A DNA stretch of 64,000 nucleotides from Epiperipatus broadwayi (Eukaryota; Onychophora; Udeonychophora; Euonychophora; Peripatidae). This document shows, one piece after another, positions 47,015 to 57,939 of this stretch; positions within the stretch are counted from its first letter, which is position 1; the number at the start of each line of letters is the position of its first letter. The notes under the pieces were generated by a model. It ran no database searches, was not told where the DNA came from, and saw only the letters and a list, made by a program, of their open reading frames with translations. The stretch lies in NCBI GenBank assembly GCA_028023455.1, contig JAQFVV010000231.1, positions 248,001 through 312,000 of the forward strand, written 5' to 3'. The position numbers were made by a program, and so were the translations under genes.

Positions 47015-47965
47015 TTCTGAATCAATTCCCAATTTGGTCAATTGAATAAAATCACTGTCCCTTGACCTTTCATTTAGGTGTTCAAACATTAAATAACATT
47101 CCAAACAATTGATCATGTGATTAGTAACTTACTGACAAATGTACGTTTGTGAGAGTGTGATAATTTGGGCTGTATTCTGCATAAAAATATAGTTTGGTGT
47201 TTTTCTTTGTAAAAAAAAATAAATAAATTAAGGTGTGGCTTTATGAAGGAAGATATTAAACTACAGGTGCTCATTTGAGTCAAACCAAAATAGAAAATTT
47301 CATTTTGGTATGATGACACTAATCCACAAATTGATGACTATGGAACAAACAAATATGTTTTTTTGTACATAAATTGAAATTGGGTTTGTTACTATCATTG
47401 ATAAGTTGAATATTTCAGATTATCCACCTGAATAGGCATTGATGTATAAAATCTAAAACCTAATGACAATCCATGAAGATTATGGCATTCCAACACCAAT
47501 TGTGAAGACACGTTATATTGCACTTGTACATTTTTTTATAGTCAGCACATTGACACATCTAAATTAACTCCGGTTAATTGGGAGCTTCAGTTCTAAATGA
47601 TAACAGCTAAATAACCATTTACCAACCAGTAATGGTTAGTAAATTATGATCAGCTTTAGGATGAATACATAACTACAATATCTTTTATTTTATTGTAACA
47701 TAAAACATTCCCATATTTCTTACTGGCCTGAACTTTCCATCACAAGCATGGCATGAAGATGGATTAAACTCCAATGCCAAAATATCTCCCTAACATTTAT
47801 CAGTCTCTAGAAATTTTCACATCTAATTATGACTAATTAGATGCATATTCACTGAGCAACAATGAATGTCTGACTAAATAAGTTGCTAAAATACGACCTT
47901 AACGTAATTTCAAAATTTATATATCTTATCTGTTTGAATATGTAATATATTGAAATCATGAATAA
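47015..47965. other. AT-rich non-coding stretch
   Basis: A minus-oriented SINE core (ACCATTTACCAACCAGTAAT) lies near 47,613. No gene seen. Confidence 0.5.
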
Positions 47966-47967
47966 AA

Positions 47968-48114
47968 GTGTTTATAGACAAAATATTTTTTTCCCCATGT
48001 GTCATAGCATCGGCCGGGATGCGAATCTGCTAATCCGGGACAACTGCTTGTAAGGCAGCCGTGCTGACACCTCTCGACCACCAACGCTTGACAAAGTGTT
48101 TAGATAAAATATTT
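47968..48114 (-). mobile_element. Compact tRNA retroposon (tRNA-only SINE), copy 1
   Basis: On the minus strand a tRNA-like unit (48,087 to 48,007) starts GCGTTGGTGG, has the anticodon arm GCTGCCTTACAAGCAG and a B box GATTCGCATCCCGG, and closes with CCGATGC. A short tail with an A-run (GGGGAAAAAAATATT) follows. Imperfect target duplications flank it: GTGTTTATAGACAAAATATTT (47,968) and GTGTTTAGATAAAATATTT (48,096). There is an insertion between the anticodon and T arms, so it is not a functional tRNA. Confidence 0.7.
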
Positions 48115-48214
48115 GATTATCTATTTTACATAAATAACGAACATTTACATTATTAATATATAAAGTACGACCTATAGATACTTAAAATTTTTTTATTACT
48201 TTCTGCCAAAAATA

Positions 48215-48310
48215 AAACCTGACGGCTACATCCCGGATTCGAATGCAAGATTATAGATATGGCACGCTGATGCAACAATAACTGATAAGAAGCTCTCATA
48301 TCAAAAAAAT
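48215..48310 (-). repeat. tRNA-like SINE head
   Basis: Minus-strand B box CATTCGAATCCGGG near 48,244 with an A-box-like region upstream on that strand. Tail not resolved. Confidence 0.5.
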
Positions 48311-48772
48311 TCTTATCATAAAAGTCAAGTATTTAACTATTATATATATATTACACTTACACGCACATATCTGTAATTTTAAATGTCAATGCGAATCTGT
48401 TAAAATATCACGAACAATTGACAGTAATATTAAATTTACCGATTCTCCATTTCGACATCTACGACAATTGGCATGAACTGTCACTTTCAGCAAATCAATT
48501 CCTTATTGAGGTGAGAATGCTGATAAATTAAATCAAGTTTGACACAAAGAGTAATGAGACTTTCATTAACTCAATACAAAAAAAAAAAAAAAGTAAACTG
48601 TCAATAACGACACAAATAAAACTAAAAACAAGTAAAACGACCATTTCCAGAAATGATCATTAACAACAATGAAACTTCCTTTTCAAAATGATATCACTTT
48701 AATTTTGCTTGTGATATCATTTCGAGAAATATAATAATATTAATAAAACGGACTAATAATATTCATATATAT

Positions 48773-48998
48773 ATATAATATTAATACCATCTATGTTCTT
48801 TATTACTTTTTACAACCCACTATTGACAGTTTCAATTGCCTCATCGACTTTCTGAAGAAGATTGCTGGGGCAATTGAAACTGTCAATAGTGGGTTGTAAA
48901 AAGCATTATAAAATTGAAGAAGATTGCTGGGGCAATTGAAACTGTCAATAATGGGTTGTAAAAAGTAATAAAGAACATAGATGATATTAATATTATAT
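48773..48998. repeat. Foldback hairpin with an internal duplication
   Basis: Left arm TTTTTACAACCCACTATTGA continues to TTTCAATTGCC; the right arm, GGCAATTGAAACTGTCAATA plus TGGGTTGTAAAAAG, occurs twice (48,870 and 48,930) with TTGAAGAAGATTGCTGG before each. Outer AT-rich ends also pair. The 68-codon minus frame is a shadow. Confidence 0.85.
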
Positions 48999-49194
48999 AG
49001 ATTTAGCAATGCAATAAGAAAAATAAAGTTATAAAAAAATATTCAAATATCTTACAAAAACTTTCCGTTTAATATACGGATCTGTGAGTGCTGGGTTCAT
49101 CGAACGAACCTCAGCCTATTATAGAGCTTGGGAGAAAATGAACAAAAATAAAAGAGACAACCGTTATCCAATTTGATTATCAGTTTAAAAATAA

Positions 49195-49405
49195 AGCAGC
49201 AATAAAATCAATCAGCCAATCAAAACAAATCCTTCTGAATTTCTCTCTATATGAATATCTTTAGAACAGTCATTACCATATAGTTTTATTGCTTGGAGAT
49301 TTATAAAAAGTTTGGGTATCAAAAGTGGAAGAACTGGAGTCAATCCAGAGATTTTATGATGCAGAGTCTGACAATGTCACTGCACCAAACCATACAGGGC
49401 TACTA
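49195..49405 (-). repeat. tRNA-derived SINE, family SINE-B, copy 3
   Basis: Minus-strand head GTTTGGTGCAGTGACATTGT, B-box-like GGATTGACTCCAG, then CAAACTTTTTATAAATCTCC and AAGCAATAAAAC. It is the best preserved head of this family. Confidence 0.7.
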
Positions 49406-49739
49406 TTACCACGATAACAAGCATCGTTAAGCACTATTTTATAATAAATTAAAACACAGTAAATTCCATTTGAATAATGCAAGGGAAATGATATGACAAT
49501 AGACATGGAGAATTTGTTTAAAACACAGTTAATTCATGAATTTAAACTTTTGTGTACATAAACTTCATTACTGTTGTTTAATAAAATTCAGTTTATTGTT
49601 TTTGCACTTGTTCTTTGAAGACAGCAGAATCTTTCATAACTTTACAATCTCAGTTTAAAAATGCAATTATAACAAGCATTTAAATAAGTAGTGCCAATAA
49701 AACATCACATGACCCCTGATGACACAGTGCTATTGGACA

Positions 49740-50210
49740 ACAATTTTTTTCTAACAGCATAGGTATACTGCCTAGTGTAAACTTTAGTAATCAATAGATT
49801 CCAAGTGGTAGTGGTAATAAATCTCGTTCCAATGATGTGCTATCCAATGTCACCAGGCTACTTTCTAGCTTAAGGCTTACACCAGTGAGGAGCTTTGGAC
49901 CTGGGAACAGAGGAACAGGATCTTTTGGGCAAGCACATTGCCTTGGATTAAAAACATAATATTTTTATCAATTTGAGCTGGTATCTTGACCATAAAACAA
50001 AGAGGAAAGGTGAAACAGATCCAAAATGTCAAGATGTACTACTCCCAGACCCAAAACTACTCAATGATGAAAGCCATAAGCTAAAAACTAGTCTGGGAAT
50101 ATTGGATAGGACTGCATAGGAAATGGATTTATTAACCACTACCATCTACTGATTGCTAAAGCTTACACAAGGTGGCATACCTGTGAAAGAAAAAAAATTT
50201 GCTGCTAAAT
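49740..50210. repeat. R2 foldback, most complete copy
   Basis: Arms of roughly 190 bp are mirrored: CTGCCTAGTGTAAACTTTAG with CTAAAGCTTACACAAGGTGG, and CAGGCTACTTTCTAGCTTAA with AGCTAAAAACTAGTCTGGGA. The centre (49,920-50,030) is unrelated to other elements seen. No open frame. Confidence 0.75.
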
Positions 50211-50359
50211 GAATATTTTTTAGTAAACATGAATGTTAATATTACTATATAGCATTCAAATAGATGTATTTTAATTATAATCTAATAATATTGTTACTTT
50301 TAACAGTAATGCTATAAATCATTTGAACAGTTTTGTGATGCAATGCTAAGAGTATATGG

Positions 50360-50659
50360 ATGCCATATATGGATGCCATATTAAATGATATTCAAGTGTT
50401 TGTCTTCGAGGAACATCATTTCAAAGAACTGAAAATGATCTTTAGCGAGTACCTGGCCCAAAGCCAACCAGCACACAATTATTATTGTTTTTTGACAAAT
50501 AAAAATCTAACTGAATTGTACACTGTGATAACAAAAGGCCCATGGAATGAGTTTCAGAAAAACATTCTCATCTGTTGGAGAATGAGTTTGAGGTTAATCT
50601 GGAATTGTCTGATTAGTAATAGTATATGCATTGTAAAACCAAAATATATTCGTACATAA
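50360..50659 (+). CDS. Unidentified open frame of 99 codons
   Basis: It is less AT-rich than the flanks and encodes a mixed-composition protein-like segment (FEEHHFKELKMIFSEYLAQS, NLTELYTVITKGPWNEFQKN). No known domain is recognised. It could be a decayed exon or transposon fragment; no promoter or splice context supports a live gene. Confidence 0.25.
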   Translation: MPYMDAILNDIQVFVFEEHHFKELKMIFSEYLAQSQPAHNYYCFLTNKNLTELYTVITKGPWNEFQKNILICWRMSLRLIWNCLISNSICIVKPKYIRT

Positions 50660-50899
50660 TATAGTGATAACCATTAATAAAAAGAGGCCATACATTAATG
50701 AAGTTTAAGCTCATAGTTTGTCTTTGTTTTGAGATCATTGCAATTTTCTCATCTTACAATTCATCTAACTTTTGCTTCTTCATTTCATTACAATCCCACA
50801 AGTCAATTGCAATATTCAATTATCACAAATAGTTCAATAGTTTAGAATTTCTTCAATACCTTAAAACCATCTATTTATATTTGATTAATCAATGGGCAG

Positions 50900-51010
50900 C
50901 TGATGGTATGTCCACATCCTTAACAAATTTCTGGCTTTTGCCATAAGTACTCATATCCAAAGCTAGAACAAGTGCACTTATGCATATATCAGCCATTCTA
51001 CCCTAGGTAT
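50900..51010 (-). repeat. R2 family fragment
   Basis: TGGTATGTCCACATCC and TTTCTGGCTTTTGCC, AGAACAAGTGCA resemble the copy at 46.3 kb. Confidence 0.4.
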
Positions 51011-51034
51011 CACTCATGCTAATAGTCTGAAAAT

Positions 51035-51055
51035 AATATATATATATATATATAT
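51035..51055. repeat. (AT)n microsatellite
   Basis: AT dinucleotide run left of the hairpin; a second run lies at 51,405-51,441. Confidence 0.9.
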
Positions 51056-51099
51056 GATAAACAAAAATGCAAGTTAAAAAACTTGCTAACGCTTGTATT

Positions 51100-51403
51100 T
51101 ATGTCCACAGATGGCGTCCTACCAAGACTGCCAATCAAGCGTGTTTTGTTTACATAAACGTCAGAGTAGTTAGTATTCACTATCTCTAACTATAATTCCA
51201 CTTTCAGATCATGATTTCAAGCTATTTGCTATCGTCAGTGAAAGACAGGAATAAAGAATTCCTGTCTTTCACTGACGATAGCAAATAGCTTGAAATCATG
51301 ATCTGAAAGTGGAATTATAGTTAGAGATAGTGAATACTAACTACTCTGACGTTTATGTAAACAAAACACGCTTGATTGGCAGTCTTGGTAGGACGCCATC
51401 TGT

Positions 51404-51410
<7 letters not shown>
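51100..51410. repeat. 311-bp, apparently perfect hairpin
   Basis: The left arm starts TATGTCCACAGATGGCGTCC and the right arm ends GGACGCCATCTGTGGACATA. I compared the arms base by base over the outer 150 positions and saw no mismatch. The loop is about five bases around 51,255. It sits in AT dinucleotide DNA (TA on both sides), compatible with a TA target. No coding capacity. A young MITE is the simplest reading; its transcript would fold into long dsRNA. Confidence 0.9.
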
Positions 51411-51443
<33 letters not shown>

Positions 51444-51635
51444 TTTGAGAAATATATGAGTAAGAGGGGAAAATCACATGACATTAGTGTTGGTAATTTC
51501 TCAGTAATGATAGTAATTATTGAACTAATAGCAATTTCTGTAATGTTCTCATTTTATTATTTATGAATTAAACTTTGGAATTGATTATTCTATTAATGAT
51601 GCTGACAGCAGCATCCTATCATCAAATTTTCAATA

Positions 51636-51880
51636 GGATGGATGGCTGAAGAGTTGGAGGGTGGAGTGGATTGAAGCCTATCCATTAAAGTATGAAGATT
51701 GGCTATCTTAATATAAATCTGAGCACTTACTGTATATATGTGTAGAGATGATAATCTGGACCAACTGACAAGTGTTGGTTTAGCACAAAATACATATATT
51801 AATGATTATTTATCTTTTAGACATGTGTGGTCAAGTGTATAGTGTGGAGAGTTGTGTGAAAGTCTGAGCTCAAAATACCC
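51636..51880 (+). repeat. Dispersed repeat R1, copy at 51.7 kb
   Basis: GGATGGCTGAAGAGTTGGAG, GAAGCCTATCCATTAAAG, GCTATCTTAATATAAATC, GGACCAACTGACAAGTG and AGCACAAAATAC in the usual order. Confidence 0.65.
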
Positions 51881-51901
51881 TATATACTACATTGTTTGTA
51901 C

Positions 51902-51903
<2 letters not shown>

Positions 51904-51947
<44 letters not shown>

Positions 51948-51952
51948 GTATA

Positions 51953-51997
<45 letters not shown>

Positions 51998-51998
51998 C
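51904..51998. repeat. (AT)n microsatellites
   Basis: Two long AT runs separated by CTGTATAAACA. The minus frame here (IYIYIY) is an artefact of the repeat. Confidence 0.95.
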
Positions 51999-52171
51999 CT
52001 GTATGTTAGATATTAAATATTTTATGTAAAAAATGTTATTTAAACTGATGGAAAATAATGCACTAAAAATTAAAAAATAATTTGTTTCTTCAATCATGCA
52101 TTTGATTAGTATATGTAACTTCAAGTACAAGGTGGCCATTCATGAATTAATTAATTCAAGCATTATATGAA

Positions 52172-52276
52172 AGTTGAAATAAAAGCATGGGAAATCCTTA
52201 AATTAATTAATTAAATCACGAGACTTAGTGATTTGAATTAAATAATTTATGGGTGGTCCATGCTTTTATTTAAATT
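52172..52276. repeat. Short foldback hairpin, about 105 bp
   Basis: GAAATAAAAGCATGG and TTAATTAATTAAATCAC are mirrored by GTGATTTGAATTAAATAATT and CCATGCTTTTATTTAAA. Confidence 0.75.
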
Positions 52277-52334
52277 TAAATATAACATACCAAATCCTGG
52301 TTGGAGAGTAAAAAATGTTCTTACATTTTTAGTA

Positions 52335-52364
52335 CATTATTATTATTATTCCGATGCTATGACA

Positions 52365-52443
<79 letters not shown>

Positions 52444-52500
52444 TTTTTTTTTTTTTTTTTTTTTTATTATTATTATTATTCCGATGCTATGACACATGGA
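52335..52500 (+). repeat. (ATT)n and T-run inside a direct duplication
   Basis: The word ATTATTATTCCGATGCTATG plus ACACAT occurs at about 52,341-52,367 and 52,471-52,497, flanking an ATT run (52,366-52,442) and a run of about 24 T. Frames of poly-Tyr and poly-Leu are artefacts. Confidence 0.95.
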
Positions 52501-52504
52501 CATT

Positions 52505-53440
52505 AAAAACCATTTGCAAGGTTTTTTCTTAATGAAGACAATATTTTTTAAAAAGCAAGTTTTAATTAAATAATCATTAAAAATTAAGATTTTAGCCTTA
52601 ATTTTTGTTCTTTATTAATTAATTGTAATTGTTTTCTGGTAAATTACTCATGAAATTCAATGAAAGGGTATTTTAAAAAAAATATAGCACCACCTATTGT
52701 GCACCACCAAAAACATACTGAATAGATATGAACATGATTTGAAATTCAGCCAGCCAATACTGTTAGGTTGGACAACTGGCTGAATAACTTTGAAAGAATG
52801 TAATGTCATATTGCTTTAGTATCATCAATATATACTGTACAAAATTTAAAGGAAAACTATTTGATAGAAGTACATTAACACTCTCCCACTGCACTTGTAC
52901 TGTGGCAGTTTTAATTGTTTTCAATGGCAGTAAGTTTTAAACTAATATTAGACTATTATTATTTATCAGAATATAATAAATTTGATTTTATTTGATAGAT
53001 ATTTTTGTTTAGTAAATTCTAAAAAAAATCACATATAAATTCTTTAAATATTGATAAAATTATATTGTGATCAAAATAAAAGCATTATTTCATCATTCAA
53101 CTATCAGAGAGGATTATATATTTTTTCAGAAACAAATGAAATCTTTTTTATTTGATATTTGTTTTTAAAATGTGAATGAATAAATATCAATATCTAAAAC
53201 ATATACCAATTTATGCTTTAAAATTTAAAATTTTTAAATAAATTTCATAACACTGCAATATATTCTAATAGATGATCAGTCACAAGTTACTTGTTAGAAA
53301 ACAGCTTATAACTATTTTGCCTACAATTTGACTAGTTCAAAAAGGTAGCATTCTATTTTTAACAAAGTTAGAGGTTGCCAAGAAAAATAGACTGCCAAGA
53401 AACAATAGATGCCAGCTGAGGCAAAATTTAAAAGTGAATC
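52505..53440. other. AT-rich non-coding stretch
   Basis: No gene or element recognised. Confidence 0.5.
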
Positions 53441-53444
53441 AGGT

Positions 53445-53585
53445 TGTGATGTGATGTGTTGTGACTTTTCATTATTTGGAGTCAGGAATCTCTTAACCAC
53501 TAGGCCCAGAGAAACCTTTTAGACATTTTATCTTCCCTTACCATCGCCCACCCCAAGTTTTTCCCATATTCTTCTCTATTTTGCT
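53445..53585 (+). repeat. Dispersed repeat R3, copy 1
   Basis: GTGATGTGATGTGTTGTGAC, CAGGAATCTCTTAACCACTA and CCAAGTTTTTCCCATATTCT recur at 59,713-59,840. Confidence 0.7.
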
Positions 53586-54374
53586 CAGTCCCATTTCCAC
53601 AACATAATCTTTGTCATCTCCATGGCCTTTATATCTAAATCCCCCTTATCTTTTCCAAAATCCAGCATAAAAAACAAGAACTCATTTTTTGTACAATCAC
53701 TTTGTTTATATTTATTTTTCCACAACTTCATTATTAGTACCCTTTCTGCTTGCAGGCATTTCCATTCAATTAACAGATTGCTCAATTTTCAGACATCCTG
53801 ACATCTATAGAATTTTTTTGGAATTAAAATATTATAAACAAAATACAAATAAAATTACTCGATACTTTAAAAAAAAGTTAGCAATTTCTGTCAATAGGTG
53901 GTGAATTTAATACTCGTATGAATTGCTTTGAGAAGAAAATTAAAGTGATTAAAAATCTAGTACAAGATTTGATCCAAATATACAAACAAATATAATTTTT
54001 AAGTTAAATAAAATATATTTAAAAATAAAGTTTAGGCTACACAATTAATAATCATGAATATAATAAAGTTAATTACATTATCGAAAAAGATTAGAAATAG
54101 TTCAATATACAATAAGATAGTTTTGTGGAAAGCTTTTAAGTTCTCTCTCTCCTAAAATTTTTTTATGTGTTTGGAGTGCTAATAAACAAACAGTATCATT
54201 AAATATATATGTATATAATGGTTTTAAATTATTCATATATGTATTTGAAAAGAATATATAGATAAAATGCTAAAACTGCCTTTAAGTAGTCTCTCTGTAG
54301 GTAAATACCATTTTTACAGTCCTTCATGGAAAAACTATGAAAATTTGATTGGTTTTCTTTGATTTTCTCTAAAG

Positions 54375-54430
54375 CCAAGAATGTCTGGATACCCATTTAC
54401 TGACCAATACAAGTAGCTAGCTAGTCTTAT
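54375..54430 (-). repeat. SINE core, separated from a head at 54.9 kb
   Basis: GGATACCCATTTACTGACCA is the minus-oriented core. A minus tRNA-like head (CGAATTCCGGA, AAGGTGTAATGAT) lies at 54,895-54,990, with a LINE fragment between, so the LINE may have inserted into the SINE. Confidence 0.5.
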
Positions 54431-54454
54431 TAAGGGCTAATTCATCAACATTTT

Positions 54455-54865
54455 CAACTGCCATTGGTCCCCTGCAGGGTAAAGGTATCTCTAAGTTTAT
54501 TTCATCTTCTCTGATCTCTAGCCTTTCTTCTTCATATCACTCCAGCACACTTCTTTATTTCATCCACCCATCCCACGGGTGGTCTCTTTCTAGGTCTTTT
54601 ACAATATCTTGAAGTCCAGTTTAAGATTTCAATTATCCATTTATTATCATTTCTTTTAAGAATAAGTCCAGCTCAACTCCATTTCAGTCTCTTAATCCTT
54701 TCAATGATATCAGTAACACATGTTTGTTTTGTTACCTATGTATTTGTTTTGGATCTGTTCTTGTTACTCCTAACATACAACTGCCCATACTTTGTTGAGA
54801 GGTCTGAAATCCCTGTATTGCTCTTCTGTTAAGTGTCCAAGTCTCACATCTGTTACTGAATAAAA
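54455..54865 (-). mobile_element. RTE-like LINE 3' fragment
   Basis: Minus-strand reading gives GAGACTTGGACACTTAACAG (ETWTLNR), then words for the MLGVTR region and GAAATGGAGTTGAGCTGG (KWSWAG-like), AAAGACCTAGAAAGAGACC and GGGATGGGTGGATGAAATAA. It parallels the copy at 2236-2642 over its full length, with frame damage. Confidence 0.8.
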
Positions 54866-54999
54866 AATTAGAAGACTAAATATGACCCCAAAAATTCCAA
54901 GTTTTGCTAGTCCGGAATTCGAATCATGAGATCATTATGCACTAAATGTTATCATTACACCTTAGATACATTCTACGACTTATAGGCTCAATTGCATAA

Positions 55000-56480
55000 A
55001 TACTAAATATGCATAAAAATTAATGTAATTTTTATTGCAGTTATTATTTACTTTTTAAAGACAATTTTTTTAAATCAATGTTTCTTAGTTAACACAAATT
55101 ATTTTGTACCCCCTCCCCCCCGGTTCCTGAAAATATTACACAAGTTCAAACTTATTTCATTTTCAATTCTTCTCAGCTTTCATTAGACATGAATCGATAC
55201 AATCAACGTTCATTCCGTTTTATCTCCGTATTTCAGACCAAATTCAAAGATCAATTTTCTTTAACATAAAAAAAAAAAATCATATAATTTTAATCATCTT
55301 TTTATCAATTCAAAGTCATTTAAGTATTTGAAATTAGAAAAAATTAATATTATGATAATTGGAAATATAAAAAAAGAAGAAAATTTCCAATAAATATGAA
55401 AATGAATGTCAAATCTATACCCCCCCCCCCCAAACCTTTTTTTCTTATTAAAGATAGAAATAACAAATCTATGGATCTTTTGACATATAATTATCTTCAA
55501 TCTAGAGTTTCACACATCTATTTTATACCAATAAAATTTCGACAGCTGATAAAGAGAAAAAATTTCAATATAGACCTAAAGTCCAATCATTTTGGAGAAA
55601 ATTATTTTTGAAGAATTACTTTCTCTGCACAATTTGATTAAATATTCCTACAAGATTGTTCAAAACTGATAAAGGATGTTGTTGGTTTTTTGCCAATGGG
55701 AATTTGCAAACATTCAGAAGACCAAATATATGCGACTTTTGCTTAAATAAACAATTCTTACTTTTTAAAACATAAAATATTTAATTATATATAATGATTA
55801 GTAAATGAAAAATTAATTAAGATAATAATTAAACATTCGACTTTTTCTATCAAAAATATTAAGTCAAACATGAGTATCTATCTATCTGCGTGTCCGTCCA
55901 TCCATCCATTTATCTACTTATCTATCTATCCAGTTAGATAAACATGTAGACAAAATCGATAATTAGATAGATAAAATATTTATAAAGTATTCATATTTCG
56001 AAAAAAAAAAATGTCTCATGAAGGAAGAGAAGTTATTTCACAATGACTTCAAAGGCACAGAGAACTGTTGTATGAGTAAAGTAAAAACAATCAATATTTT
56101 AATGTTTTAAATGATTAAAATGGATTATGTTATATACCCTTCACTCATAAAATCGTGGCTTTATATTATAATATGAAATAATTGGAGTGATAAACTTTCT
56201 TTGAATCTCTGGCTATATTAATGCAATTAGCTCCCTCTATTATCAAAATAATCCATTTTTCAGATAAAAATGAATCCACTTTACCTTCTGTCTAAATTTG
56301 ATATAAGCCAGAAGATTAGACAATGGTATATAGTAGAATGAACTTGGACTACAGGTGATAGTAGATTCACATTTCACCATGAAAATGGATTTTTCTACAT
56401 TGCATTAAGAGCTAGATCTTTAAGAAGTTTATCACTTCAATTTATATATATATTCATTTTCCCTTTTTGTTTGTATTTAT
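55000..56480. other. AT-rich non-coding stretch
   Basis: Contains C-runs (55,113 and 55,421) and an imperfect TATC region (55,874-55,970). Overlapping 70-codon frames near 55,294-55,611 have no recognisable content. Confidence 0.5.
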
Positions 56481-56488
56481 AATAAATT

Positions 56489-56728
56489 AGCAAAACATTT
56501 TTAACGTCGCACAACTGAAAAGATTTTTATTATTTACTTTTTAGATATAGCTGAGTGTGTTTTCGGCGAGGTACATGAGTATCATAATCATAGCTCTCAA
56601 TAAATAAGGCAGCACATCTGGCCAATCAGAGATAGCTATGATTCTAGCAACCAACACAGAGCATGCTCAGCTGCATATAAACAATAAATAATAAAACATT
56701 TTCAGTTGTATGTTAAAAACATTTGGCA
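56489..56728. repeat. Foldback element with about 110-bp diverged arms
   Basis: GCAAAACATTTTTAACGTCG pairs with the mirrored TATGTTAAAAACATTTGGC; ATAGCTGAGTGTGTTTTCG pairs with ACAGAGCATGCTCAGCTGCA; the centre contains mirrored AATCATAGCT and AGCTATGATT. Confidence 0.7.
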
Positions 56729-57009
56729 CTTTAGTATTATTCAACCAATGATGTTTTACATTTACCAATTTTCCTTCCGATAGACATCATCAATGATAAC
56801 ATGACAACGATATCATGATAACCAAGACACTGACATGATTAATCCATGGGAGAGTCAATTTTTGGATTTTTTTGACCCATGAGATTTAAAAATCAGAGAG
56901 CACTTTGGGAAATTTTGTCATTTGTCTGTCTTTTATGATTTTGCTACCGTGAACGCTATTTGTAAGTAATTTTCATTTTTGTTTCTAATAAATAATGTCG
57001 TTTTGATGT

Positions 57010-57665
57010 ATATTATTTTGTAAATTCTTCTGCAATTATAAAAGTATAATTAATTAATTTTATTTTTAATTTCTGAATTATATTATACAGAAAATTTTTT
57101 TTTTGTAAATTCATCCGCAATTATAAAAATTACAGCTATGAGAGTAATACAATGTCTGGTGTTGTCGGTGGTTTTGTAAATCATAATATAGGTTTTTTTA
57201 GACTAGAGCATGTATTGGCCGTGCCTTCGGCCCATCAAAGACATTGGAGGTCCCATGCCCATTACAGCGCTACGAGCTGATTTTTCTAATTTTCAGTCAG
57301 AAAATGAGACACATTTTCAAATTGTTTGTTTTATATATTTTTAACAGGAATAATTGAGTTAAATCCCATCGGAAATGTTCAAGATAAGATAATTTTTCAT
57401 GCAAGTACATTTTTTTGATTATTTTTTTTTGTTATAAAAATTCGTAATATAGAGTACGTTTTAAGTTATTGTCCAGGTCGCCATTAATAATGCCAGATTC
57501 GCATTAAATCAGGAAAAGTGTTCTTTATTTGTCAATTTATTTTAAATTTACAAAAAAAAAAAATGTACATATTTCTGCAATTATAAAATTTACACTTAAT
57601 TACCTTCAATTTCTAAATTATCAAATTTACACTTAATTACTTTTAATTTCTAGATTATTTTGATG
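57010..57665. repeat. Diverged direct repeats
   Basis: TGTAAATTC(T/A)TC(T/C)GCAATTATAAAA occurs at about 57,018 and 57,103, with a third partial copy at 57,568 and a tandem TTTACACTTAATTAC at 57,588 and 57,626. Confidence 0.55.
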
Positions 57666-57737
57666 CATGCATGCACGTTTTTTTTTCAGGGCCAACAAAC
57701 ATGGTGATGCTCTTTATCTACCTGACGGTCATCTATA

Positions 57738-57936
57738 ATATTTTCCAACCGATGACATATTACCCTGAAACCATATCAGTCTGATCTTGCGATCTTTAAT
57801 GTGCCGGGTCCACATGTCCTGCGGACAAATTTTAGCGATTGAATTTGTCCGCAAATCACTTGGAGACATTATCTTAAAGATCGGAAGATCAGACTGATAT
57901 GGCTTCAGGGTAATACATCATCGGTTGGAAAATACT
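57738..57936. repeat. Foldback hairpin, about 199 bp
   Basis: TTTTCCAACCGATGA is mirrored by TCATCGGTTGGAAAA; inner ATATCAGTCTGATCTTGCGA by CGGAAGATCAGACTGATATG; and the tip TGCGGACAAATT by AATTTGTCCGCA. The arms differ at scattered sites. Confidence 0.85.
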
Positions 57937-57939
57937 AAA

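Noticed and set aside
48803-49009. 68-codon minus-strand frame with an internal repeat
   Set aside because: The protein repeat mirrors the duplicated arm of a DNA hairpin; no domain.
51870-52139. Minus-strand frame with IYIYIY
   Set aside because: Product of (AT)n repeats.
52260-52532. Poly-Tyr and poly-Leu frames
   Set aside because: Translation of an ATT microsatellite and a T-run; no unique protein sequence.
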